Below, in pieces: positions 27,199 through 36,522 of a DNA stretch of 64,000 nucleotides (positions are counted from its first letter, which is position 1; every line of letters begins with the position of its first letter). Both the position numbers and the translations under genes were made by a program. The DNA is from Bdellovibrio sp. UBA4095. GTDB lineage: Bacteria > Bdellovibrionota > Bdellovibrionia > Bdellovibrionales > Bdellovibrionaceae. The notes under the pieces are model-generated. The model made no database searches, was not told where the DNA came from, and was given only the letters and a program-made list of their open reading frames with translations. Where the stretch lies: positions 124,001 through 188,000 of the forward strand of contig DFXZ01000014.1 of NCBI GenBank assembly GCA_002381805.1, in the 5' to 3' direction.

Positions 27199-28620
27199 TT
27201 ACGGGAATCTACAGACAAACTCGCAACCTTTATTAGGACCGCTATTCAGTGAGACAGTCCCGCCATGACTTTGCATGATATGTTTGACTATAGCAAGGCC
27301 AAGCCCAGTTCCACCAGCATCTCGAGTGCGCCCTTTATCAATTCGATAGAAACGTTCGAACAGACGATCGATATGCTCGGCGGGAATTCCCGGTCCGTCA
27401 TCGATTACTCGCAAAACCACCGAACCATCGACATCATTACTCCATCGAATCTGAACCGTTTTTCCAGAAGGAATAAATTTGATGGCATTGGAAACCAGGT
27501 TGCGCAGAACCTGTTCCACTTTTCGAGCATCTGCCATGAAAGGTGGAATTTCACCAACGACTCGAATAGCGATAGACTTTTCCGCAGCCATCACCGCCAA
27601 CTCAGATGCAATTTGTTCCGAAATCTGCAGTGGATTCACCATTTCCAAACGTAGCTCAGAGTGGGACTCCAAAGTACTTAAACTAAGAAGATCGTTTACC
27701 AGATCCATCAAACGGTCGACATTTCTTGAAACAATGTCGAGGAAGCGTCCCGCTTGATCGATCTGACCGCTTTTCAGATCCTCTTTTAAGGTATCGACGT
27801 AACCTTTAATCGAAGTCAACGGCGTGCGAAGCTCATGAGATGCATTTCCTACGAAATCAATTCGAATCTGTTCGGCTTTTTTGAGTTCAGTGATATCGTG
27901 GAACACACCGACCACACCATAAATTTCTCGAGTCTTACTGTTACGGACCGGACTGACGGAAACTACGAAAAATCGAGGTTGATTGTCCACACGGGTCTGC
28001 AGCTTGATCGTAAAACGATGACCACGCCCCTGTTCGATGGTTTTACCAAAGCCCTCTAACACGTCGGAAGACCGAATGGCATCCTTCAATCGTAGGTTGG
28101 GCAACTGAATTTGCTCAGGCCCCAAAAATTGGGCAGCAAACTGAGAATTAAAATAGAGAATCTTTTCATCAAGACCTACACTGATCAATCCCTCTGCCAA
28201 AGCGCTCACGAAGGCTTGGGATTCTTCCTGAGCCTGGAGAAACTGAGCCTTACGTCTCTTCATTTTTCGATGAATTCTATTTAAGGCGATATCAAGCTCT
28301 GACAGATCATTTGTTTCATCATCAAGCAGATCTTCACCTTCGGAGTCGACTAAACTTCCGTAGATTCTTTTATTCGAAATTCTAAGCGCTTTTAAAATGA
28401 CTTTATGAATAGGTCGAGTCAGACGGTAAGAAGTAAAAGCTGCCACCAGAATACTAAAGATTGCAAAGTTAAGGAGAGCTTCATTGTAAACAAATGACGG
28501 AACTTGATACCGAAGGTCGATGACTACAAAAATCACCAAAAACAGGAGATTGAAAGCAATTAGCTGTGAGAAAAAAAACTTCCAATAGACTTGCCAGGGA
28601 AATCGGATAAATCGCTTCAT
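27199..28620 (-). CDS. phoR: Phosphate-regulon sensor histidine kinase PhoR
   Basis: A 473-residue membrane kinase. Two transmembrane segments lie at about residues 17-35 and 48-66, with only a short loop between them, as in PhoR. A PAS domain is at about 135-245. The phosphorylated His262 is in NASHELRTPLTS, the N box is NLVSNAIKF, and the G boxes are DDGPGIP and GTGLGLAIVK. The ATG overlaps the phoB stop by 4 bases. With phoB and phoU it forms the phosphate control operon; pst genes are not in this window. Confidence 0.92.
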   Translation of the reverse strand: MKRFIRFPWQVYWKFFFSQLIAFNLLFLVIFVVIDLRYQVPSFVYNEALLNFAIFSILVAAFTSYRLTRPIHKVILKALRISNKRIYGSLVDSEGEDLLDDETNDLSELDIALNRIHRKMKRRKAQFLQAQEESQAFVSALAEGLISVGLDEKILYFNSQFAAQFLGPEQIQLPNLRLKDAIRSSDVLEGFGKTIEQGRGHRFTIKLQTRVDNQPRFFVVSVSPVRNSKTREIYGVVGVFHDITELKKAEQIRIDFVGNASHELRTPLTSIKGYVDTLKEDLKSGQIDQAGRFLDIVSRNVDRLMDLVNDLLSLSTLESHSELRLEMVNPLQISEQIASELAVMAAEKSIAIRVVGEIPPFMADARKVEQVLRNLVSNAIKFIPSGKTVQIRWSNDVDGSVVLRVIDDGPGIPAEHIDRLFERFYRIDKGRTRDAGGTGLGLAIVKHIMQSHGGTVSLNSGPNKGCEFVCRFP

Positions 28621-29330
28621 GCGATATCTACTTTAACCCGATATCCTACTCCGCGGATAGTCTCAATTCGATCTCCCCACTCACCTAACTTCTTGCGTAA
28701 ACCAAATATATGAGTGTCGATAGTTCGACCCACCACGTTGATTCCTTCGCCCTGGATATTTTCGATCAACTGCTCTCGAGTTAAAACGCACCCTTGGTTT
28801 TGCACCAAACTGCCGAGCAATTTAAATTCTGATGGAGTCAGATGCAAGACCTCACCTTTATGGGAAATCTCATAAGTCTTAAAATTCATGCGCAGTCCCG
28901 ACAGTTGGACCTCCGCTTCATCGCCAGCAGTCCCTTGGGGTTTTTGCAGGCGACGAATCAAGGCTTTGACTCGGGCAACGAACACAGCCGGATTAAATGG
29001 TTTGGTGATATAGTCGTCAGCACCTCTTTCCAATCCCATTATAATATCTTGTGGTTCTGTTTTCGCTGTAACCATGAGAATGGCTGACTGATCGTGAAGT
29101 TTTTTAATCTCTCCGACAATGTCAACACCGCTAAGGCCCGGCAGCATCCAATCAAGAACGATAAGTTGGAAGCTGTTCTTATTCAGTTCAGTCATGGCAT
29201 CTTCGGCAGAACCGCATTCAGTTACGCGGTAACCCTGTCGCAAAAGATGAAGAGCCATAAGCTCACGGATTTCTTGCTCATCTTCCACCACCAAAACCTG
29301 AACTAGATTCTCAGCCAAATTTTCCCCCAT
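28617..29330 (-). CDS. phoB: Phosphate-regulon response regulator PhoB
   Basis: A 237-residue OmpR/PhoB-type regulator. The receiver has phospho-acceptor Asp60 in VLDWMLPG, and Lys110 in TKPF. The winged-helix DNA-binding domain begins near residue 140, with LTPSEFKLLGSL and VGRTIDTHIFGLRKKL. The start overlaps the phoU end by 20 bases. It should bind the Pho-box-like repeats noted upstream of phoU. Confidence 0.93.
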   Translation of the reverse strand: MGENLAENLVQVLVVEDEQEIRELMALHLLRQGYRVTECGSAEDAMTELNKNSFQLIVLDWMLPGLSGVDIVGEIKKLHDQSAILMVTAKTEPQDIIMGLERGADDYITKPFNPAVFVARVKALIRRLQKPQGTAGDEAEVQLSGLRMNFKTYEISHKGEVLHLTPSEFKLLGSLVQNQGCVLTREQLIENIQGEGINVVGRTIDTHIFGLRKKLGEWGDRIETIRGVGYRVKVDIA

Positions 29331-29973
29331 GCCTAATATCTTTTCCTGTGAATGCGAAAATCACATCTTCTGCAATATTTGTCGCATGATCACCTAAACG
29401 CTCTAAATTTCGTGCAATTAAAATCAGATCTAAACCGGCCTCGACATCATCAGACGCCGTTTTCATATGGGCCATCACATCCTGATAAACTTTGTTTTTC
29501 AGTCCATCGATCTCGTCGTCCATCTTTAAGATTTCACGTGCTTTTTCGACATCACCGCGCACGAAGCTGTCAAGGGAGCCCTTGACCATTCGACCAGCAA
29601 TCTCCGACATTTTTTGAATATCATTAAGCTGTCGAATAGGGTTCCGGCCCAAATAGTCTCTGCCCGAATATGAAATATTAACCGCCTGGTCTCCCATGCG
29701 CTCCAGATCATTGTTGATCTTAATAATTGAAATGATCATACGCAGATCCCGCGCTACAGGCCCTTGTTTCGCGAGAAGGTTCATACAAGCCTGGTCGACC
29801 TTAATATGCTCCTCGTTGATTTTCTTTTCTATTTCATGAACTTCTTTAAACAAATTTAGATCGCGAGACAAAAGAGCCGCTGTAGCTTGAGCAAGAGATT
29901 TCTCTACGTGTCCACCCATAAGAAGAATCATTTTTTTCAAATCTTCCATTTGTGTGTCGATCGCTCTTTCCAT
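29311..29973 (-). CDS. phoU: Phosphate-signalling protein PhoU
   Basis: A 220-residue all-helical protein made of two repeats of a three-helix bundle. The repeated metal-site patterns DLERMGDQAVNI and NLERLGDHATNIAED are clear. PhoU links Pst transport activity to PhoR and keeps the regulon off when phosphate is plentiful. AAGGAAAA precedes the ATG. It is the first gene of phoU-phoB-phoR. Confidence 0.95.
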   Translation of the reverse strand: MERAIDTQMEDLKKMILLMGGHVEKSLAQATAALLSRDLNLFKEVHEIEKKINEEHIKVDQACMNLLAKQGPVARDLRMIISIIKINNDLERMGDQAVNISYSGRDYLGRNPIRQLNDIQKMSEIAGRMVKGSLDSFVRGDVEKAREILKMDDEIDGLKNKVYQDVMAHMKTASDDVEAGLDLILIARNLERLGDHATNIAEDVIFAFTGKDIRHGGKFG

Positions 29974-30014
29974 GACATTTTTCCTTAGCGCTTGGCTTGG
30001 TTATAACGACTTAA

Positions 30015-30070
30015 AGTATAAAGACACCGCTTAACACGGCATCTCTCGAGTATCTAACAGAATCTTAACA
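30015..30070 (-). promoter_or_regulatory. Candidate Pho box and -10 element upstream of phoU
   Basis: On the minus strand, TGTTAAG (30070-30064) and TGTTAGA (30059-30053) are direct repeats 11 bases apart, the geometry of a Pho box (7-base repeats with 4-base spacers). A third TGTTAAG at 30036-30030 is followed 9 bases later by TATACT (30020-30015), a good -10 element. No -35 match is present, as expected of PhoB-activated promoters. The repeat sequence differs from the E. coli CTGTCAT consensus, so this is a candidate only. Confidence 0.4.
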
Positions 30071-30100
30071 CTTTTCCGACCGACCACAAATAATTAGCGA

Positions 30101-31153
30101 TCAGAATTGGACTTGGGCAGACAGTTGAACTCTTGAAAGGGCTCGCTTGCCCGGAGCAAAATCTTTCCCATACTGGGTATAATCATAGGAAAGAGCGGTT
30201 CGAACATCTGGCTGAACTTTATAGGCAAGCGCAACTAAAGCCGTTTGTAATTCCTTATTATTTTGCCCTTGAGCTGGATTCAAGTAATCGTATCGAATAA
30301 GAACTTCAGCTTTAGGACCAGTGGACTTAACAACAAAAAGACTGCCCGCCCACCCTCGGACCGCTTGCCCCGTTAAGTCTGTCACATCGACCCCTTCGGC
30401 CATTTCTAATGCCGTCAGGGCATCAGCGGGATCTCGGGCGCCCAAGTACTCGATACCGACCATCATTTGATCAGCACACTGATATGTTAAAAGTGCCTGG
30501 ATTCGCTCTTTGAGCGCCAGATCAGATCCATACTGATCGTAGTGACCTCTTAAATAATTTAGCGAAAGCGTCCACTGCAAAGCTTTAAGTCGAAGCAACA
30601 GTGCTGCATCTTTGTGAGGACTATTCTCTTGCTCGGCTCGACCTGCGCCATTGGTTAAGGTTAATGCCCACTCTCCCCAATTCCTCGGAAGCTCAGACAT
30701 AAAGGATGCGCCCAGGTCAGAAACGGAAAGATATTTCCATTTTTCGGTAATGGCCCAGCCTTGCGGTCCTATGAAACGATAAGAATAAGCTTCATATTGA
30801 GCTTCTTGCCAGGGCTGAGGCAAAAGGCCCACTCGCAGAACATGGAGGCTTTGAAATGGACTGATCAGATCCAGGTGTGCCTCTCTCACACCCATCGCGA
30901 ATCTATCTGCAGAGGTCTCACTTTGCTCAGAACCTTCGATGCGAATATAAAAAGCATCACCAGCGATGAGGGGGAGATTCACATCGAGAAACAGCGAAGG
31001 AATCCTCACGGCGGAATTACCACGCTCCCCGGTCGGCAGATCCATAACTTCCAAAGCCATGTCGATCTCGCCACTAAATGCTGTATCTGCCAGGGTGCCA
31101 GCTTGCGCAGAGACAAAGCTGGAAAATAATAGAATCAAAAGGAATTTTTCCAT
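30101..31153 (-). CDS. Outer-membrane porin, possibly phosphate-selective
   Basis: A 350-residue protein with a signal peptide (MEKFLLILLFSSFVSAQA) and a C-terminal aromatic residue (AQVQF), the signature of outer-membrane barrels. Alternating hydrophobic/polar strands fill the chain (DAFYIRIEGSEQ, LHVLRVGLLPQPW, VRTALSYDYTQYG). The pattern of conserved residues resembles phosphate-selective porins O/P (OprP type) and the gene sits upstream of the pho operon. Anion selectivity is inferred from that context only. Confidence 0.75.
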   Translation of the reverse strand: MEKFLLILLFSSFVSAQAGTLADTAFSGEIDMALEVMDLPTGERGNSAVRIPSLFLDVNLPLIAGDAFYIRIEGSEQSETSADRFAMGVREAHLDLISPFQSLHVLRVGLLPQPWQEAQYEAYSYRFIGPQGWAITEKWKYLSVSDLGASFMSELPRNWGEWALTLTNGAGRAEQENSPHKDAALLLRLKALQWTLSLNYLRGHYDQYGSDLALKERIQALLTYQCADQMMVGIEYLGARDPADALTALEMAEGVDVTDLTGQAVRGWAGSLFVVKSTGPKAEVLIRYDYLNPAQGQNNKELQTALVALAYKVQPDVRTALSYDYTQYGKDFAPGKRALSRVQLSAQVQF

Positions 31154-31206
31154 GTTCTCTATGCTGCCATTTTAATATACTAATGCCAAGCAAGGAGAAG
31201 TTTAGC

Positions 31207-32127
31207 TTGTCACGTCGAGTTTGTGCGATCGATATAGGTTCCAATGCCATCCGGATGATGATTGCTGATGTCTCCCCCCAGCAGGAGCACTTCCATATCG
31301 TCAAAAAATATCGGGCCGCGGTTCGCCTGGGACATGATGCCTTTACGCTAAAGTCTTTCACCCCTCAGACAATAGAACTGGCACTCGAAGCCTTCCGGCG
31401 CTTTGCTAAAACCAATCGAGATCTGCAAGTAAAGGAAGTTCGTGCCGTAGCGACCAGCGCTTGCCGCGAATCACGTAATAGCCAAGTTTTGGTCGACAGA
31501 GTCTACACCGAGTCAGGGATTAAAATTGAGATCATTGACGGCCTTGAAGAAGGACGCCTGATCCACCAGGCTGTCCAACACGAACTTGAGCTTAAAAACA
31601 AAACCTCCATGCTCATAGATATAGGCGGAGGCAGCGTTGAAGTGACGTTCTCACAAGGAGATCAAATCCTTTCGAGCAAGTCTTTTCCGATGGGCACCGT
31701 TCGCGTCCTCGAGAATCTGCAAAAAAGAAACCTGACTGAAGCCCATATGAATATCCTTATTGGTGAATTCCTACCGGAGCTTACCAAGCATATTCATCGG
31801 ACGACCGAGGAGACCGCCCCAGATTTTGCCGTTGGTACTGGCGGTAACATAGAATGCCTCGGGCAACTTAAAGAACAGCTCCTTAAAAGATCACCTTCGA
31901 CCTTTCTGACTCTCGCGGAACTGTCCCAGATAATTGATATTCTTAAATCCACTCGACTCAAAGACCGCATTGAAAAGCTGCGCTTGCGACCCGATCGAGC
32001 CGACGTGATTATTCCAGCTTCAACCTTAGTGCAGACTATTATGCGTCAGGCCGAAACTGAGAAGATATTGATACCAAAAGTCGGGTTGCGGGATGGCTTG
32101 ATATGGGCCATGGCCGCTACTATCTAA
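31207..32127 (+). CDS. ppx: Exopolyphosphatase/guanosine pentaphosphate phosphatase (Ppx/GppA)
   Basis: A 306-residue actin-like ATPase-fold phosphatase that trims polyphosphate. Motifs are AIDIGSNAIRMM, ATSACRESRN, EIIDGLEEGRLIH, DIGGGSVEVTF and GTGGNIECL. The start is a TTG at 31207, because AAGGAG lies 9 bases before it and the product then begins (M)SRRVCAIDIGSN as in the family. An in-frame ATG at 31183 has no ribosome site. The family often has about 500 residues; this is the short form without the C-terminal HD-like domain. It is convergent with sixA, overlapping by 8 bases. Confidence 0.9.
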   Translation: MSRRVCAIDIGSNAIRMMIADVSPQQEHFHIVKKYRAAVRLGHDAFTLKSFTPQTIELALEAFRRFAKTNRDLQVKEVRAVATSACRESRNSQVLVDRVYTESGIKIEIIDGLEEGRLIHQAVQHELELKNKTSMLIDIGGGSVEVTFSQGDQILSSKSFPMGTVRVLENLQKRNLTEAHMNILIGEFLPELTKHIHRTTEETAPDFAVGTGGNIECLGQLKEQLLKRSPSTFLTLAELSQIIDILKSTRLKDRIEKLRLRPDRADVIIPASTLVQTIMRQAETEKILIPKVGLRDGLIWAMAATI

Positions 32128-32632
32128 GGTCCGCCAGCATTCTGGGTGGAACAGAAAAAACAAGTTGGGAACTTCCAGGTTCAGTAGTTGCAAAATCTTC
32201 GATTTCCAGACAAAGCACTCCACTTTTCCGCAAGTCGATAAAACTGCCTTCTTCACCGGAAAGCAAATAGCTGGCGAGGTTACTGAGATGAGGCTCGTGG
32301 CCCACAATAGCAATTTTTTTATAAGAACGACCATGTACTCGTAGCCATTTCACGAACGCCTGGGGCGGACTTTGTGGAACCAACTCAGCCGCCTCAATGA
32401 TTTCCAAATCGAAATATATTTGGGACAGAATCTCTGCCGTTTGTCGCGCGCGCACCAGGGGGCTCGAAATCAGAACATCGATGTCTTCGACAAAATCTCT
32501 AAGACGAATCGCTACCTTCTGCATGCGCTTTCGTCCCTTAAGAGTTAACGGACGAAAATGATCTTCCAGTCCCTTCTTTTTAAAATCTTCTCGCTCGACG
32601 GCAATGCCATGTCGGATAATATAAAGCTCCAC
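32120..32632 (-). CDS. sixA: Phosphohistidine phosphatase SixA
   Basis: A 170-residue histidine-phosphatase-superfamily protein. The catalytic RHG motif (Arg7, His8) is at the start, followed by the second-site VISSPLVRARQTAE and GHEPHL. It removes phosphate from phosphohistidine in signalling proteins (ArcB HPt in E. coli); its target here is not known. The start is GTG, with AAGGAG about 10 bases upstream inside the end of ppk. It is encoded between ppx and ppk, so a link to phosphate signalling is plausible but unproven. Confidence 0.9.
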   Translation of the reverse strand: MELYIIRHGIAVEREDFKKKGLEDHFRPLTLKGRKRMQKVAIRLRDFVEDIDVLISSPLVRARQTAEILSQIYFDLEIIEAAELVPQSPPQAFVKWLRVHGRSYKKIAIVGHEPHLSNLASYLLSGEEGSFIDLRKSGVLCLEIEDFATTEPGSSQLVFSVPPRMLADLR

Positions 32633-32635
32633 TTT

Positions 32636-34798
32636 TTACGGCTCCTTTGTCGCTATACTTTCTTCGCTTGTCGCCTGTCGCAATTTCGTCAAATGGATCA
32701 GCTTTTGATGAATTCCAGGTTCCGCAGAAGTAAGCTTATGATAAGTTCCATCACTGTTCATTCTCCAAGCCTGACGCTCTTCGCTCGAACAAAGCTGCAG
32801 AATTTCCCAGCACTTTTCTTTAAGCGATCTATCAAGTAGCGGCACAACCGCTTCTACTCGCGCATGCAAGTTGCGGTACATCCAATCCGCCGAGCCAATA
32901 AAGAAATCTCCATCAATCGGATCATTCTGACCATTTTGGAAATAGAAAACCCGCGAATGTTCCAAAAATCTACCAATGATCGAAGTGACCCGAATATTTT
33001 CACTCATACCTTTGACACCTGGGCGAAGACAGCAGAACCCTCTTACGAACATCTCTATGCTGACTCCTGCCTGGGAAGCTTCATAAAGAGCTACGGCGAT
33101 GTCGTTCTCTTCAAAATTATTAAATTTGGCGATGATTTTAGCGGGCCGACCAGCTTTAGCGTGCTGCGCTTCCCTATCGATCATTTCTTTAAAGCGTAGG
33201 AACATATTAACCGGCGCAATCAACATGTTCTGATAGTTATTTTTAAGAGAGCGTCCCGTCAAAAAATGAAAGAAGCCAACTATGTCATCGGTGATTTCAT
33301 TCTTTGCCGTCAGGAGACCCAAATCGGTGTAGAATCGCGAGGTAGCGACGTTGTAGTTCCCGGTTCCTATATGTGCATAGCACTTCATTCCATCGGCTTC
33401 TTGACGCACTATAAGGGCGGTTTTTGCATGAGTCTTAAGACCAACAACTCCGTAGACAACATGAACTCCTGCGTTTTCAAGCTCAGTCGCCCAATAAATG
33501 TTTCGCTCTTCATCAAAACGCGCTTTAAGCTCAACCAAGCAGACGACTTGCTTACCTTGTTCTGCCGCTCGGATCAGGGAGCGAATAAAGGGACTATTAT
33601 CCCCGGTACGATACAAGGTCATCTTAATTGCCAAAACCTTGGGGTCTTCACTTGCAACCCGAACAAACTTTTCAACTGACGAGGAAAAACTCTCAAAAGG
33701 ATGGTGCAGTAAATGATCGGAGAGTTTAATCGCGTTAAAGATTCCGACTCCGTCCTCTGCTAAAGCCGATACCGCAACCGGTGTATGAGCTTCGAATTTA
33801 AGATGAGGAAAATCCAAATCCGAAATGGCCGTCAAATCCGTATAATCCAGAAGACTTGGCAATTCATAAATATCATCTTCGGTCAGATCTAATTCTTCCA
33901 TCAAAAAATTAAGCATCCAGGGGTTCGGCTGAGGTCCGTGCTCCAGTCGGACCACTTCGGCAAATCGACGCTGACGCAACTCCTCTTCAATCGCCTCCAG
34001 GAGGTCCTCTGTGTCTTCTTGATCTTGAGCCGAATCGGCATTTCTTGTCAGTCGGAACGGCATGACTTCCAACACTTGCATTGATGGGAAAAGATCCGCT
34101 AAATTTTCTTGAATCACTTCCAGCAAGCTGATGAATCTTGAGGACTTGCCTTCTGGCTCTGTAGGGATCCATTGCGGAAGCACCTTGGGGATCTTGACTC
34201 GAGCAAAAAGTTTCTCTTCCATCTGTGGGTGACGTAATGTGACCGCCAAGGAAATCGAAAGATTCGAAATGAACGGAAATGGGTGACCGGGATCTACCGA
34301 CAACGGTGTTAAAACCGGAAACACATTCCGATTGTAATATTCTTTGACCGTGGCTTTTTCCTGCGCACTAAGTTCTTTCCAAGTAAGTAAGAATATTCCT
34401 TCGCGTTCTAAAGATGGCTTGAGCACTTGTCTGTAGCAGGTGGCCTGATCTTGAAGCATGGGCAGAACAAATTTTCGAACTTCTTGAAGCTGCTGCAAAG
34501 GAGTTTTACCGTCGGCAGAACGGGACGAAATCCCATAAGCGAGGTGTCGCTTAAGACCCCCGACTCGTTTCATAAAAAATTCATCCAAGTTAGAACCAGA
34601 AATACTTAGAAATTTCACTCTCTCTAAGAGAGGGTTCTGCGGATCCTCCGCTTCAGACAGCACTCTGCGATTAAATGTCAGCCAACCGATCTCACGATTT
34701 GTAAAAAGATCTTCCGAAGACAACGGGTGATCAACAATCTTGGGCTTCTTGTTGGACTTTTTGGCAGAACGCTTTCCCGCTGATTTGGTGCTCGTCAC
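32636..34798 (-). CDS. ppk: Polyphosphate kinase 1
   Basis: A 720-residue enzyme that makes polyphosphate from ATP. The two histidines of the active site are His457 in GLKTHAKTALI (the phosphorylated one) and His614 in FLEHSRVFYF, and the N-terminal REIGWLTFNRRVL motif is present. The start is GTG behind a strong AGGAGG, 5 bases away. An N-terminal tail of about 24 residues, MTSTKSAGKRSAKKSNKKPK, is unusually rich in Lys and Ser. It is followed by sixA with 3 bases between, and is convergent with ppx through sixA. Confidence 0.96.
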   Translation of the reverse strand: MTSTKSAGKRSAKKSNKKPKIVDHPLSSEDLFTNREIGWLTFNRRVLSEAEDPQNPLLERVKFLSISGSNLDEFFMKRVGGLKRHLAYGISSRSADGKTPLQQLQEVRKFVLPMLQDQATCYRQVLKPSLEREGIFLLTWKELSAQEKATVKEYYNRNVFPVLTPLSVDPGHPFPFISNLSISLAVTLRHPQMEEKLFARVKIPKVLPQWIPTEPEGKSSRFISLLEVIQENLADLFPSMQVLEVMPFRLTRNADSAQDQEDTEDLLEAIEEELRQRRFAEVVRLEHGPQPNPWMLNFLMEELDLTEDDIYELPSLLDYTDLTAISDLDFPHLKFEAHTPVAVSALAEDGVGIFNAIKLSDHLLHHPFESFSSSVEKFVRVASEDPKVLAIKMTLYRTGDNSPFIRSLIRAAEQGKQVVCLVELKARFDEERNIYWATELENAGVHVVYGVVGLKTHAKTALIVRQEADGMKCYAHIGTGNYNVATSRFYTDLGLLTAKNEITDDIVGFFHFLTGRSLKNNYQNMLIAPVNMFLRFKEMIDREAQHAKAGRPAKIIAKFNNFEENDIAVALYEASQAGVSIEMFVRGFCCLRPGVKGMSENIRVTSIIGRFLEHSRVFYFQNGQNDPIDGDFFIGSADWMYRNLHARVEAVVPLLDRSLKEKCWEILQLCSSEERQAWRMNSDGTYHKLTSAEPGIHQKLIHLTKLRQATSEESIATKEP

Positions 34799-34980
34799 TG
34801 AATCCTCCTGATTCTTGGTTCATTTCAGCATCAATTCTCAAAACATGGCAATCCCTTCCCATTTCAACAACCCGCAGAAGGATCAACTGACAATCTAATC
34901 TTGTCTTGACGTCTCGTAATGAGATTGCCTTTGTCATTTTTTACCTTAACTGCAGCTTTTCCCAGACCGATAAGATTCCT

Positions 34981-35520
34981 ATGACAAGTCTCGCACGCTA
35001 CCATGGAAGATCACCTCGCTACATTCTCAACACTGAGGACGAGAGCCTGGTACGCGTCGCCGGCCCCAAGCAAACTCCCTGGGAAGAAGGCACTGAAATA
35101 CGCAATGTTTCCTTAACGGGCCTAGCATTCACTGCACCCGATGATCTTTGTCCGCTCTTGGGGGAAGTCGTAAAAATTCAATTCATTCCTCCTGGGTCAC
35201 GGCAGATGGCGTGCTACGCAATTGTCACTCGCCTTGAAGAAATGAAAGGTGCACGCACTCTTGTCGGAGTTCATTTTTATAAATTGGAAATGGCTCAACG
35301 AATTGTCTTAGCTCAAGGACTTGCACGAAGATTTAAAGAAAACCAAGAACGCGGGGAGATCGATGGTCTGCTGAATAAGCCTGCTTCGACTTTGAATTTT
35401 TCAAACTTACCGCAGCTGGTGATGATGGTTCTTTTAGGACTAATCTGGTGTACGGGCCTTTGGCTCATCCTCCGCTTTTCATTCGAGGGCATTTTTAAAT
35501 ACCTCCAAAATCTGCCTTAA
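34981..35520 (+). CDS. PilZ-domain protein with C-terminal membrane helix
   Basis: A 179-residue protein. The PilZ motif RNVSLTG (NxSxxG) and a possible RxxxR (RYHGR, residues 6-10) are present, so c-di-GMP binding is plausible. Beta strands follow (VKIQFIPP, CYAIVTRLEE, LVGVHFYK), and one transmembrane segment lies near residues 148-168 (VMMVLLGLIWCTGLWLI), the reverse of the PilZ protein at 17550 where the membrane part is first. The ATG at 34981 lacks a strong ribosome site. It is divergent from ppk and overlaps the lysR stop by 4 bases. Confidence 0.8.
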   Translation: MTSLARYHGRSPRYILNTEDESLVRVAGPKQTPWEEGTEIRNVSLTGLAFTAPDDLCPLLGEVVKIQFIPPGSRQMACYAIVTRLEEMKGARTLVGVHFYKLEMAQRIVLAQGLARRFKENQERGEIDGLLNKPASTLNFSNLPQLVMMVLLGLIWCTGLWLILRFSFEGIFKYLQNLP

Positions 35521-36419
35521 CCTTGCGCCAAAATTTCTTTCAATCGTTTCGCTAAAAATTCCAAAAACTTCTTTACCTTCAGCGAAGTTTCCTTCTGGTC
35601 GGGTGTCACCAGGTGCACAGGAACTTCTGGACCTTGATACGACCTGTGGAGCTGAATTAAGCGACCCGAACGAACATGCTCTCGACAAAGGAATTCCGGC
35701 AGAAATGCCATTCCTTTTCCAAGCAAGGCCAGCTCCAACAACATCGCGGGATTATTTGATGTAAACATCGGATCAACTTTCAGTTCCAGCTTGCGCACTT
35801 CAGATCCCTTTACAAACTCGATCTTTTTTAACATCGTCATGGTCACAAAGGGCAAGTTCCCAAGTTCAGTAATATCATCATGATGGCGATACCGTTCCAG
35901 AAAGCCGGGAGTTGCGACAAAAATATTTCTGACAACCCCAACCTTGCGAACTTTCAATGAGCTATCTTTCAGATGACCAATTCTTATCCCCGCATCAATG
36001 GATTCTTTAACCAAATCGATATAAGACTGTGTCAAAATCAGTTCAAAACGAACCTGAGGGTAATGCTTCGTAAAATCATCCAAAACTGCTGGAAGCAACC
36101 TCATCCCCATATCATCAGAAGCGGTCAGTCGAATGAGACCAGAAATTTCAGAGCGCGCTTCACTGACTTCTGTTGCCAAGCTCTCAAGCCCTTCCACAAG
36201 GCCCTTAGCCCGCTCGTAATAGCTGCGTCCAACTTCAGTTAACTGAAACTGACGCGTAGTGCGAAAGATTAACTGCGCGCCCAGCTCCTTTTCGAGTGCG
36301 GCCAAGCGACGACTGATTCGAGACTTTGGCTGCCGCAAAACCGCTGCTGCCTTGGTAAAACTGCCCGCTTGCACGAGTTGCACAAATGACCGCACTTGGT
36401 TCAGATCCAATTGTTCCAT
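35517..36419 (-). CDS. LysR-type transcriptional regulator
   Basis: A 300-residue regulator. The N-terminal winged helix (LNQVRSFVQLVQAGSFTKAAAVLRQPKSRISRRLAALEKELG) is cited by its motif at residues about 4-44, and the effector-binding half follows to the end. The ATG at 36419 gives the canonical MEQLDLNQVRSF. It is divergent from yceI with a 103-base gap, so it probably controls yceI; an ATAT-CTCAA-ATAT element at 36432-36444 is a possible site, but it may be just its own promoter. The effector is not known. Confidence 0.88.
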   Translation of the reverse strand: MEQLDLNQVRSFVQLVQAGSFTKAAAVLRQPKSRISRRLAALEKELGAQLIFRTTRQFQLTEVGRSYYERAKGLVEGLESLATEVSEARSEISGLIRLTASDDMGMRLLPAVLDDFTKHYPQVRFELILTQSYIDLVKESIDAGIRIGHLKDSSLKVRKVGVVRNIFVATPGFLERYRHHDDITELGNLPFVTMTMLKKIEFVKGSEVRKLELKVDPMFTSNNPAMLLELALLGKGMAFLPEFLCREHVRSGRLIQLHRSYQGPEVPVHLVTPDQKETSLKVKKFLEFLAKRLKEILAQG

Positions 36420-36522
36420 ATACGCAACAGTATATCTCAAATATGTCACCTTTCGCAATAATTAAAAGCAGTCGATACTGATGATGTTCAAATCACAAAT
36501 GATACAAACTTAAGGAGAACCC

